Of a stretch of 64,000 nucleotides of DNA, positions 12,247-22,874 are shown in pieces (position 1 is the first letter of the stretch; the number at the start of each line of letters is the position of its first letter). The stretch comes from Corynespora cassiicola. Lineage: Eukaryota; Ascomycota; Dothideomycetes; Pleosporales; Corynesporascaceae. The notes below the pieces were generated by a model. It saw nothing but the letters and a program-made list of their open reading frames with translations, was not told the origin of the DNA and made no database searches. Position numbers and translations under genes: made by a program. The stretch lies in assembly GCA_022059125.1 (NCBI GenBank), contig JAEUWY010000006.1:2542001-2606000 (forward strand), read 5' to 3'.

Positions 12247-14247
12247 CTAAGAAGCATCTGCCAAGATTACTTCTGCTGCCTTCTCGCTAATCATATACAC
12301 AGGAACCGCAATGTAAAAACCGGGTATCTTTGGAAAGACACTTGCATCCACAACCCTCAATCCCTGTACACCCCTGACGCGGAACTTGGAGTCCAAGACT
12401 GCATTCTCATCTCCGTCGGCGCCAATCTTGGCCGTGCAGCACGCATGATGACCCCACGCCTCGTTCTTTATGAACTCGCGCATTCCGTCGCCTTGTATGT
12501 TCGCGCCTGGCCAGACCTCCGTAAACGATCCATCGAGCGGGATGACGGACTTGAATATCTTGCGGCTGAACTCCATGCCTTCGTAGAGAGCCTGAATATC
12601 TTTCGTGTCGGCTCCGCCACTAGTCACACCCTCGTCGAAGTTGTTGAAGTTGATCAGGGGGGTATCCCTTGGGTCGCTCGAGCGCAGAGCCACGGTGCCG
12701 GCATTGTTTCGCGAGTGGGCTTTCAGTACAACCCAGGTCCAATGCCGCTTGTCTGCGAGCGAAAAGTTCGAGTATCCAGGAAAGTATCCCGTGAAGTAGG
12801 CCGGTGCTCCCGCAATGAATAAATCGGGATTTCCTTCGGCGACGGACGACTTTCTGACGATTCCAATGGACAGTCCATTCGACCCGTACACGCCTTTGAA
12901 GAGTGCGTTATCGCGCCACCGCTCGTAGCATGGATCGGGTGACGACTGCAGGAACGTGCAGTCCTGGGTGATGGTAAAGTCATCGGGAGCGATGGCGCCC
13001 AGGCTGGTCTCGTATCGATCCTGCAGATTTGTGCCCACGCCGGGTGAATCCACGATGACCGGAATTTCGTGTTCGGCGAGCTCGGCGGCGGGGCCCACGC
13101 CCGAGAGCTTTAGCAGCTGCGGCGTGTTAAACGAGCCGGCGGCGATGATCACCTCTCGCGAAGCTTTGACAGTGCCTTGTGTGCCTGCGGCGGAGCCGGA
13201 TGCGCGAGGATCGGCGCGGTATAGGCTTGGGCCAGACAGAAAGTCGACGCCAACGGCCTTTGGCGGCGAGATAGAGGTGTCGAAGCGGATCTTGGTGGCT
13301 AATGTGTTCATCCAGACGTCGAGCTGGTACTTGGGGCTTCCGTCTGCATTCTTCGCATTTGCCGTCTCGAGGATGAACTCCCTTGCGCTGACTCGGTGGT
13401 AGTCGTCCATGGTCAGAGGGACCTGGTATAAGCCTTCTGCTGAGTCGCGGCCCGGTGTGTCGGCATTGACGTCTCTGAGCAGCACTTCTCCCAGTCCGGT
13501 GACGGTAGTGATGACGCCGAGGATGCCTTTGCCCATCGCCGTGGCTCCAGCAAGGACCAAGGATAGTAGCCTGAGATCCTGAAGCACCAGCGTCAAGTCC
13601 GTCACCATGGTTGTCAACCACCCATCGAACCCATGACCGACGATGCCGCTCGGCAGGTATCGACTCCGTTCCAGTTTCTTGAAGTAATTCCTCATCTTGT
13701 CAGCCGCCCAGGAACTATCGCCTGTAAGCGAGGCAATGTCGTTCCAATCACTCTTGTGCGGATACACAGTGATCAACGCATTATGAGCGCTGCATCCGCC
13801 CAGCGTCCCTGCTCTTGGATACAAAATCCCCAGGGGCTCGCTTCCAGGTGGAGGTGGACCAGAGCCGGTTGCGTTGTTAGGTCCAACATGGAAGTCTCCA
13901 GATGGCGTGCGATATGTCATCTTGGAGTCTTTCTTCTGGCGCTCAAGGTCCTGGTAATGGTTGACATAGTAATCCCAGCGCATGGACTCTTCCTCGGTGG
14001 ATTGCGCATGGAGGGCAGGGACTTGGTAGCGCACATTGGCGCCCTGATCATCACCCGCTTCGATGAGGAGGACCTTGTGGCCAGCGAGTGCGAGTCGTGC
14101 AGAGAGCGGACCGCCGCCAGGTCCAGATCCAATGACTATGTAGTCATACGTAGCTTCTTGGCGCGTTTCGAAAGGTATCGAGGTCGCCGGCGCGATGAGC
14201 AGCGCAAAGGCTACAAGTGCATTTCGCAGTGTCGACATGGAGGGCAT
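12247..14247 (-). CDS. Secreted GMC oxidoreductase (FAD-dependent alcohol/sugar oxidase or dehydrogenase type)
   Basis: A single exon encodes 666 aa. An N-terminal hydrophobic signal (about residues 8-23, ending ATS) is followed by the FAD-binding GSGPGGG at 40-46 and the ribose-binding LLIEAGDD. The GMC signature (RAGTLGGCSAHNALI, about residue 145) and second GMC signature (GSFNTPQLLKLSGVGP) are also present. The catalytic histidine lies in WGHHACCTAKIG, and the C-terminal block IPGFYIAVPVYMISEKAAE completes the fold. Family members oxidise alcohols, sugars or aryl alcohols with O2 or a quinone as acceptor. The specific substrate cannot be read from sequence. Length and motifs are complete, with no internal stop. 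Confidence 0.93.
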   Translation of the reverse strand: MPSMSTLRNALVAFALLIAPATSIPFETRQEATYDYIVIGSGPGGGPLSARLALAGHKVLLIEAGDDQGANVRYQVPALHAQSTEEESMRWDYYVNHYQDLERQKKDSKMTYRTPSGDFHVGPNNATGSGPPPPGSEPLGILYPRAGTLGGCSAHNALITVYPHKSDWNDIASLTGDSSWAADKMRNYFKKLERSRYLPSGIVGHGFDGWLTTMVTDLTLVLQDLRLLSLVLAGATAMGKGILGVITTVTGLGEVLLRDVNADTPGRDSAEGLYQVPLTMDDYHRVSAREFILETANAKNADGSPKYQLDVWMNTLATKIRFDTSISPPKAVGVDFLSGPSLYRADPRASGSAAGTQGTVKASREVIIAAGSFNTPQLLKLSGVGPAAELAEHEIPVIVDSPGVGTNLQDRYETSLGAIAPDDFTITQDCTFLQSSPDPCYERWRDNALFKGVYGSNGLSIGIVRKSSVAEGNPDLFIAGAPAYFTGYFPGYSNFSLADKRHWTWVVLKAHSRNNAGTVALRSSDPRDTPLINFNNFDEGVTSGGADTKDIQALYEGMEFSRKIFKSVIPLDGSFTEVWPGANIQGDGMREFIKNEAWGHHACCTAKIGADGDENAVLDSKFRVRGVQGLRVVDASVFPKIPGFYIAVPVYMISEKAAEVILADAS

Positions 14248-16294
14248 GTTGCAGTCTCTCGTGTTCTCGGGGGGGGCCGTACTTCGCTCTATATGTCGTT
14301 TGCAAATTTATCAGGCAGCTGATTGACTTTACTGACGGCTTTGCCAGCTGGACGCCTCCGATGTGCACGCCAACGAACCAGAAGACACAATGAGACCAAA
14401 GAGTGCAGCCCACGCACGGGAACGATGGACAGAATAAGGACACAGGCACACGAACGCTCAGCTGGCTCCGCAGCGTCGCATGGTCGCCATCTTAAAAGCA
14501 AGGCTGGTGAAGTTGCACCCGCCGTTGAAGCACCGCCGCGAAATTAGTCTAGGAGGCCATGGGGTAGCCAAGCCCGTTCTGCGGAGTCCGGGTGATCAAT
14601 TCCACCCCTGCACCCAATATGCGACGCATGGGCACGAACTTGATCCGGCAGCTGCCCAGTCGTGAACCGGAATCTTGGGAGTGTGTAACTGGTAGGTGTG
14701 TAGACGAAGGGGGGAGGCGTGCGGCGATGGCATCAGGTACGAGATGGTGTGCATGAAGATTTCATTGGTTTGGTTCGGGGCACAGGGATGTAAGTGAGCT
14801 GACCCGATGAACTAGTCACATACTACGTTTACAGGCGCACGGGAGCACGGTCGCACAGGAATAGGAGTGCATGCATCCCTTGAACGAGATTGCCTGAGTG
14901 GCAGGGTTTTTGTTTGGTCGATTTCGGCAATGCGCCTCATATGTTCGTTGGGGGGCTGCGGCTCTGCTGCGAAAAGCAATCCATGGCTTCTTGTAATCTC
15001 TGGCTAGAATCAAGAACAAAAGAGTTGGAATGTTCAATTAAACCCCAACGACGCCTTTTGGGTTTGGATTGCACCAGGCATAGTAGGCGTATGCTATGAA
15101 AACTGACAGATTGGTGGCAGGGTGTTCCGCGCCCATACACGCCTCTGAAAGTTTGACGATTCCTAATCTTTCCATCAGGATTATTCCATCTCGAAAATTT
15201 AGACCCCCCGCCTTTACTCTGTAATTTTGAGTGACGCGCCACCTCGTTAACATTATACTGAATGGCTGCGGAAACAAAGCTCGAGACGTTCACAGCATGG
15301 AAGTTCGAGCATCGTGAATAAAAGTTGTTCTCTTGGATAGTCGAATGCACGGTGAGATTTATCCTTCAAATTAGGCGATAGTCTAATCCACGCGACAGCG
15401 GAACCTAGCGTGAAAAATGAAAAAGATGGCTTGCGGGTTGTTTTCGCGATATATTTGTGCCACTGCTGATCAGGCCGGGTCTTATTCAGCCGGGAGACTT
15501 GAGGCGTTTGGCATCAAAGGGCGGTAAGCCTTCAATATTGGCATTGGGCTGCCGGATTTGCAGGAACAACAGGCTACCCATATCCAGAAGAGCACCGTGT
15601 CGATGGGCACAAAGAGCTCATTTAGATATCCATGTCAACCCAAAGACAGTCCTTGTGTGCTATTCCCCTACCGAGAACACGTCGTTCTTGAACAAAACCC
15701 CGGAAAACGCAGCTACCAAGGGTTGCCTTAGGATATCTAGTTATTAGGCAAGTCCGGCGTAGACTAGCAGGTATTTTCAATGTTTTAACTTTACGGTCTT
15801 TTTATCGAATAATTTACTTTTAGCAGATTGTCATTTCAAAGGCCCTTGCTCAAACAAGAATCAACATGTATCCCGGTACTTGATATTCTCCGTCTAGAGA
15901 TTGCGAGATACTCTGGGACAGCTGGACTCATATCCATTCTGACTTGCCGAGTGCTTGCCAGCTCCTCTAGACGACTGAATGCTGTGTGTAGGGGTGGGGG
16001 TGGATGAAATCGACCTCCCTCTAGATTCGCCTACATCACCTAGGAGTAGATCTAGCCATGGGGCAAGTAATTCTAGGTGAGAATAACTAGGAACTATTCA
16101 GAGCCAACAAATACCAGTGGGTTTCGAGGCCAGATGTATCTCGGGGTGCATGTTGCTTATCGATAAGAGGCCTCGCTTACGCGGGGTATCTCTCCTCCTG
16201 TAGGACCCGAAGACCAACGACACCAACCTCCCGTCCCTCCCATCGCATCCCGTGGCGACCCGAGTCTTTTCATCTTCCCGTCGTCCAGAGTAGC
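14248..16294. other. Intergenic, nothing recognised
   Basis: About 2 kb separates the starts of the GMC gene and the second regulator. Only short open frames without family resemblance are present. A run of eight G near 14267 lies just upstream of the GMC start codon. No tRNA or repeat was found. Confidence 0.5.
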
Positions 16295-18570
16295 ATGCAG
16301 TCACAAAAGGACAGTCGCGCGACCACGTCCTGCACCGAGTGCCAGCGGCGAAAGCAGAAGGTATCTGAAACGCTTGATCCCATGCTCAGCCTCGCGTAGC
16401 CTAACCAGGCCGCCAGTGTTCGCGTGAATGGCCGTGCAACCATTGCCAATCCCGGAAAGTCCCTCATTTATGCCAGTTTGGGCACAAGAAGTCACACCAG
16501 AGCTCCTCGCCCGATTCATCTCGGTATGGTGTGCTTTTGCACCAGCCATCTGCTTGGAAGTCAATAACCGTCTTAGTGAACACACGACTGAACCGCGAGG
16601 GCAAAAAAGAAGTCTCGCAGTCTCCACTGAAACTCCACCATTCTCTCGCGATGGTCTTTTGGACGAGCCCGAAAACGGCCTGAGGGCGTGGGGCTACATG
16701 CCCGGTCATGTGCACTATGACCTGGCGGCTAGTGCTGAGGTAGGTCATTCTAGCTGTCCCGTAGCTGAACTAAGTGCTTTAGGGCGAGAACTTGAATCGG
16801 CCCAGCACAGTGGCGGAAAAAGCCTCAGTCGTAGAGAGTGTTTTGCATGCGATCCCCCCTAGGACTATAACTGGTATGACATCGAGACCTTTGGCAAGCA
16901 TTGGCGCACAGTAATTGACCCTTTCCAGACGCTTTCGTCAATCATTTCCTAAATGTTGTTAACAACCGCTACAATTCAATATATGGACCGACTTTTACCG
17001 ATCAATATGTTCAATGGTGGGCAGACCGGGTCAGTGGCAAGCCGTTGTCGCCTGAATTCACGTGCCTCTTGCTTAGGATGTGTGCATATTCGGTGCAATA
17101 CCTCACGCCTGAACTTCGCAAGATGATTGAGTTTGAACTTGCATGCGATTCACAGAAGCTGACGGAACGATTTGCCGTTGCTTCCGACGAGCTCAGCAAA
17201 AGCTTCACGGCATCGCAAACATGCTTGGAGCGCGTCCAGGAACAATTCATGAAAGCGGCATGGCTCAAGTCCGAATCTAAGATTGTAGAATCATGGCATA
17301 CGCTGGGCTGCGCGGTCCGTGAGGCACAAGAGCTTGGTAAGGTCGTGATATCCTCTTGCAGAGCTTTCCAGCTGACTTCTACAGGCATTGACAAAGACGA
17401 GGGAATCGATACCCTCTCTGAGTTTGAGATAGAAATCCGAAGGCGCGTATGGGCTCTTCTGTACATATGGGATTGGTTAGTACTCAGACCCTTGCTTTAA
17501 TCATTGGCTTACATTGTTGCAGGCAAATGTCTGCTTGGTTGGGCAGGCCCCACCTCATTGACCAGAAGACCTTGACTTTCAAATTTCCGACCCTGACCCT
17601 GGATAAATCCCTCACCGAGCCCAATCATATCTCGCCGTTTACTCACATAGCTCTCCAGGCGAAGCTTGCGTACAACATATCCAATGTCATGGGAGAGACG
17701 CAGTTTACCAGAGATCTTTCGGCGGAACAAGTTCTTCGCGTAGAGGCAGAGTGCGACAAATTTGTTTCCGAGCTGCCCAAGGTCTTCGACGCCAAATCTC
17801 CGGACACAACGCTAGATGAGAAGTATCCGCACTTTACGTTTCAGCGGTTCCAAATACATGCTGTCATATATATGACGAAGTTGGACCCTTTGAAACCGTA
17901 CATTACTCGAGACCCGAAGAACCCTCAAAGTACTCTCGACGATTCATTGAGAAACATGGGTATCGAAATGGCCTTGAAGCTTTTGGAACTGACTCGCACG
18001 CTCTTTGAATTCGAGTTTCCGATCAATGCGAAGTTTCATCTCGTTGTCTTCTGCCTTTTTGACACGGCCACCGTCCTCTGTTCGGCCATAATACATGATA
18101 TAGACCATGTTTTACCACATCGAGAGGATGCCATGAATGCTGTTGAAAGCGCTCTCGACATGCTACATCAGCTCAGTCTCACCACAAAGATCGGGGCATC
18201 GTCTTACAAGTTTCTGTTCAAGCTAGTCCAGGCGGCTCCAGTGATATCAAGATATTCACCTTTGCGTAAACGACACAGGGTCGGAACATCCACTTCGAAT
18301 GCCAAAAGTTCGATGCCTCCGCCAATACAACCAGTTTCTGCATCACCCTCCTCCACTCATACGCCAGCTACGTCAACCATCACCACCACCGAGGTCCTAC
18401 CGAATGTTCCAGTTACAGACGATCTTTCGTTTGATTTGGACGAATTTTTGGCGCAAAACCCATTTGGGGGTTCTCAATTGGATATTGGTGGTTTGGAGCA
18501 GATCTGGGATTGGAATGACTTGAACTTGGACCCTTTCTTGAATCAAGAAACTCAAAATCCACCTTCTTGA
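16295..18570 (+). CDS. Zn2Cys6 transcription factor with fungal-specific TF domain
   Basis: Seven exons: 16295-16360, 16417-16523, 16577-16739, 16783-16873, 16929-17336, 17385-17475 and 17523-18570. The six introns are 43-56 nt, the frame closes throughout and the product is 657 aa. Cysteines 13, 16, 23, 29, 32 and 41 give the Cx2Cx6Cx5Cx2Cx8C zinc cluster with a QRRKQK basic stretch. The middle region contains YNSIYGPTFTDQY, then EIRRRVWALLYIWDWQMSAWLGRP, which is diagnostic of the Fungal_trans domain. The C-terminus is acidic and hydrophobic (DDLSFDLDEFL, then WDWNDLNLD), as expected of an activation domain. Targets are unknown. The 3' end is only 112 bp from the convergent hydrolase stop codon. 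Confidence 0.92.
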
Positions 18571-18682
18571 TGCTTTACCGCATCGTCTTTGTTGAACCAG
18601 TCTTGTGGGATTAGAAAAGTCATGGCAGACTCAGAACCTGTAGGAAATAGATCGAGACGACTCTTATTTGGTTTCCCCTCTC

Positions 18683-19618
18683 TTACGCACCCAAGTGCTC
18701 GATGAAGAATTCTACCAGCTTGGATCCGCTCACACTCAAATCATCATACAAGTCAATGTGACCCATGTCCGGCACCAGAAACAGCTCTTTCGGTTCCTTT
18801 GCAGCCGCGATTCCATCTTCACTGAAATATCTCGTGTCTGCGTTCTCGCCGGCAATCATCAACAGTGGCCGGGGGCTAATGAACTGATTGAAACGATACG
18901 CATCAAAGTTGGCGCAGAGATCCAGACTCCTGCCGACCCAAGCCCCAGTGCTCCTCGGATGGCGACCGCGCGGCGTGCGATAGTAATCCCACCCATCCAC
19001 CATCAAGCTCCCAGCCTCGGGCGGGATGTCCTTCTTCTCGTCCGGCAGGAACTTGACAAGACGCGGCTCTCCATCCCTCGCCTCGGCCGTGCGTAGCGCA
19101 TTAGCGCCCTCAATCTGCGCCTGCAGCACCTCGCGCGTCATCATCCCCTTGTCCCCCAGCCCCTCGCGCAAAATGCGCCCAAAGTCCACCCCCGACACTG
19201 TTGCCACGGCCCGCATTCGCGTATCCGTCTGCGCGGCAAAAGGTACATATCCGCCGCTCGCACATATCCCCAGCACGCCGATGCGCTGCGCGTCAATTTC
19301 CTCGCGCGTGCACAGATACGACACGGCGGCCCGTGCATCCTCGGCGCGCTGGTGCGGGTCCTCCAGGCCGCGGGGGAGACCGCCGGATTCGCCTTGGTAT
19401 GCGGCATCGAAGACGAGGGCGTGGAAGCCGGCGGCCGAGAGGTGCTGGGCGTGAGTCGTTGCGGTTTGCTCCTTGACGCCAAAGGCAGGGTGGGCGATTA
19501 CGATGGCGGCATTCTTGCGGGAGGGGGCCGAGGGTGAGGCTGGGTAGAGATGCGCGGATATGGGGATGTTGTTGGAGAGGAAGGTTACTTGTTTGAAGGG
19601 CGAGATGGGCTGAGTCAT
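18683..19618 (-). CDS. Alpha/beta hydrolase (dienelactone-hydrolase-like)
   Basis: A single exon encodes 311 aa with no signal peptide. AAIVIAHPAFGVKEQ forms the oxyanion strand-loop. The nucleophile elbow is GVLGICASGGY, where the family usually has G-x-C/S-x-G-G; the cysteine sits at the usual nucleophile position, with a serine two residues on. A plausible acid residue lies in AGENADTRYF and the catalytic histidine in VPDMGHIDLYDD near the end. It is probably a cytosolic hydrolase of esters or lactones. The substrate is unknown. It converges with the Zn2Cys6 regulator gene, so regulation by it is possible but not shown. Confidence 0.88.
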   Translation of the reverse strand: MTQPISPFKQVTFLSNNIPISAHLYPASPSAPSRKNAAIVIAHPAFGVKEQTATTHAQHLSAAGFHALVFDAAYQGESGGLPRGLEDPHQRAEDARAAVSYLCTREEIDAQRIGVLGICASGGYVPFAAQTDTRMRAVATVSGVDFGRILREGLGDKGMMTREVLQAQIEGANALRTAEARDGEPRLVKFLPDEKKDIPPEAGSLMVDGWDYYRTPRGRHPRSTGAWVGRSLDLCANFDAYRFNQFISPRPLLMIAGENADTRYFSEDGIAAAKEPKELFLVPDMGHIDLYDDLSVSGSKLVEFFIEHLGA

Positions 19619-20184
19619 GTCGGCTGGCTTGCGTGTGGTTGTTGAGGTTATCGTTGATGTGTTGGACGTGTTGACTTGATCGCACCGCGGTTGAGTAGAT
19701 GGGAAACCCGTGTATGAAACTCAATGCTAGAATATTAGTCTGAGATATCAGTGCCTTTTATATATTCCTCTGCAAGCTATGCCACCACCGCCTTTCATCC
19801 TGTTTCTGACAGGAGGCTTCGACGTCGATACCGGATTCGCCATGGTGCGGGATTTTGCTGGTGAGATTGCTTCCGATATTCGTCCTTGGGAGGTCGAAAA
19901 GGGAAGAAAGGCTACGTTTATACGTGTAATGCCTATCCTGTTCGGGTTCCGGAGGGTGCCCGACGATTTTCGGATGTTGGTAATCACGTGATTTACTTTT
20001 CGGGAGTTGGGTTGGTGGGATATGATTTGCCGAGCGGGACTAAGTGTACACTCTCTATTGGGCCACTTTTCTTAACAGGTGATCAGCAACGCAGAACGTG
20101 GTAGTATTGCTTTCTAACGATGCGTAGCCCTCAAATAGTGTTGGTAAAGCCTTCCATGTACGAATACCCTACTCTCATCTGCAA
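19619..20184. other. Intergenic, nothing recognised
   Basis: This is the upstream region of the hydrolase gene and the downstream region of the small gene at 20185-20691. It holds short open frames only, with no repeat or RNA gene. Confidence 0.5.
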
Positions 20185-20691
20185 TCAGGCCATGTCGACA
20201 TCATCTTGGTCGCCTTCGAATTTTCTTTTATTTCTGATTCCACTCCCGTCGTTTTCGTCGTGCGGCTTTCGCTTTATGATGTCTGAGGCTTCAACTTGAG
20301 AGCTCGGGATATCGCTTTGTTCTCCATGGATGTTCGTGTCATCCCGGCCACCCGTTTCAGTTGCATTTGTCGGCTGTCTGGGACGCCTTGAAGCCACGTT
20401 TATTCCTTGCATGAAACTGTGTATGCCCGCGAGCCTCAAATGCGAATCCCGAATGATATGAATGAGGGCCCTCAAGTCTGAGTAGGCGCAGTCGCGGAAC
20501 TCATCGACTTCAGCGGAAATCATGGCCGCGTTACTGAGGGCCTCCAGTTGTAATAATTCTGTCAACATTTTGTGCAACAGTATTTTGAAATCTTTTATGG
20601 CTGTTTCGATCTCTTGCTCGATAGTTGCTCCATCGTCTGAGTTCTGGTTGTTTCCTGGGTTTGGAGGAGCATTCAGCTGTGAGTCTGGCAT
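20185..20691 (-). CDS. Small hypothetical protein, acidic tail with nuclear-localisation-like motifs
   Basis: A single-exon frame of 168 aa starts at ATG 20691. The first 25 residues are polar. Residues 25-95 look helical (EQEIETAIKDFKILLHKML..., with regular leucines). The C-terminus combines basic patches (IIKRKPHDE, RNKRKFEG) with an acidic end (DQDDVDMA), suggesting a nuclear location. No domain was recognised. A frame this long and compositionally protein-like is unlikely by chance, but neither conservation nor expression can be judged. Confidence 0.5.
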   Translation of the reverse strand: MPDSQLNAPPNPGNNQNSDDGATIEQEIETAIKDFKILLHKMLTELLQLEALSNAAMISAEVDEFRDCAYSDLRALIHIIRDSHLRLAGIHSFMQGINVASRRPRQPTNATETGGRDDTNIHGEQSDIPSSQVEASDIIKRKPHDENDGSGIRNKRKFEGDQDDVDMA

Positions 20692-22874
20692 GTTCAACGT
20701 ATACTGCCCCCCGTTGACAACGGGAGTTCGAATGACCGGGTGCGTGCAGATTCAATATGGCACTCAGAATGATCTGAAAAAAAAGAAATATAAGACTTCC
20801 TGTAACTATGATGTGGGTGGCGGTAGTTTGTGGAAGATGTGTGGTGTTTGCTGGCTATAACGGCAACATATGGCCATGCGCCTACCATCAGAGTGCTCAT
20901 GTTGTGTCCCTACAAGATCAGTCCTTCTCTAACACGACAGTCAACTATCCCTTTGAAAAGACAGACCGGAAGGTGTAGACCTGCGCCTGCCTTTTTTTTT
21001 TTTTTTTGCCTTCCACCATCGATGATTGTCGAAAATGCTTAGATGGAAGTGGTTGAAAGCCAGATCTTTCAAGGACTAGATTCTCATTCTAGAATGGCGT
21101 CTATGTGGCGAAAGACTATTGCCACGGAATTTGGTCCAGAGTGCGCCGTATCAGACCTTAACCCACACATGACCGCTTTTGAGGCGGTACGGTTCCTTCC
21201 GAGGTGGCCAAATTGCAAGTTTATTGCCTTGTGGCAATGGAATGTGCCCCTTAATGTGCGTTATCAGTCCCACATCCACATACATCTGTTTTTGAGACTG
21301 CACCAGTGCTCCAAAGTGCGCGTTATCAGTTCCAACCCATACAAGTTCCCTTCTTGGGGAGGCATGAATCCTCCCGAGTCTATCAAATTGCGCCCTGTTC
21401 ACCTATGGCAGCGGACTATAGACTAGTGGACCCTAGGGCAGGGGCCTTTCCATATAGGCGCTACCTTTCCACTATAAGACCTTGTCAATTTGCATCCTTT
21501 GCGAAGTCGGTGCACCTGACCCCGAAATACAAGGCATTGCCGCGGGATGTCCAAGGCTCTGTTACAAATCTGTCGTGGCTCCCAAGGATACGTGGTCAAG
21601 ATTGATGCAGCACACAGGCTTTCTATAAAATTCTGCAGAAACAAGCCGGAGCCAAGTGCACAGCGGGTGGTTGGCATATAATATCATTCGACTGCCGGCC
21701 GAGAGGGGCGGCCAGGGAGTGAAGAAATTGCTCAGTCACGTTTAATTCGCAGAGCCGCTTACCGTCGGTCGGCACCCGGGGTCCAATGGCAGGTGTCAAG
21801 AAGGTCGCCTGGTGGAGCAAGGTGGGCTCTGCCCAATTCCGCCATGGCTAACTACTATAGTACTCATAGAACGGCCCCCGACTACCCCCAGGTCAGAGGT
21901 ACCGGAGTAGGACAAAGGTCCCAGGGGGAGCGGCTCCGGATCGCGGCTCCAAGCTGGCCCGCCACTGTGCCACCCGCGATCTCCAGTGAAGGGGACGGCA
22001 CGTGGTGGGTGCCACGGCCCCAATGCTTACACCAACGAAACGGAGCGACGAGCGCTTGACCGAGCAGGTAAACGGGAGCGAGGCAGAGGCAAGGCCCCAG
22101 GGCGGCGGACGTCACATCGCATGACGGGCGCATGTGCCGGGCCTCAGGCGAGGGTGCGGAGGAGCAGAGGGTAGCGAAAAATTACGAAGTCGAAAGCCGC
22201 CGCCCAGCCAGTTGGAGGTGCTAAGGAGCGGAAGAGCAGCGGCAACGGCGCAACGCCTTGCCCTTTGGCGTAATGATCAGACTGGGCGCGTGAGGCTTTT
22301 CTGTGTCGGGCCCAAGCTTGTTACGTCATGAGCAGAGCACCGAGGCGGTCGCTGAGGCGCTAGACGGCCGAGCGCCTCTCCCCTTGGCGTTCCCTCCCAC
22401 CCATCCCCACACTCACCACTTTGAATGAATAGGGCGTCAGCCATTGCTACCGGTACCGTCGTGCGCTATATCAACCGCCCATGGCCCTCTCGCTCTGCCC
22501 CGTTTTCTTCTCACCTCCTTCGCGACCTCGTTTCCGCCACCGAGCGCCTGCACACCTGCCGTCTGCCTGTCTTCTACAGCGCCTCCAATACAAGCTTCCA
22601 CAAGCCTCACAAGCCATCCCTTGGGTGCAGTGAACCGACGTGAAGCGCCGCCGCCCCGACAAGCCTTTACGACAAGCCCCGACGACGAGCCCGTCCCGAC
22701 GCCGACCACCCTTGCGACCACAGCCAACCAGCCAATCCCCTGCAGCAGCCACCGCCGACCAACCCTTGCGCCCTCCCTTGCGCCTCCATCGAACCCGTCG
22801 ATCCTGCTCGTTTGCTTTGCGCATCTGCCAATTTGCCAATTTGCGACCTCGCGACCTTGCCCCCCTGCGCCAAC
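20692..22874. other. Intergenic region, GC-rich in its second half
   Basis: No gene is supported. A T17 run lies at 20991-21007. From about 21790 to 22870 the sequence is GC-rich with many overlapping open frames on both strands. These reflect composition rather than coding, and are probably promoter and 5' leader of the MFS gene starting at 22875. Confidence 0.5.

Noticed and set aside
14545..14605. Stretch resembling tRNA A-box/B-box spacing
   Set aside because: The B-box does not match GGTTCGANNCC and no cloverleaf forms.
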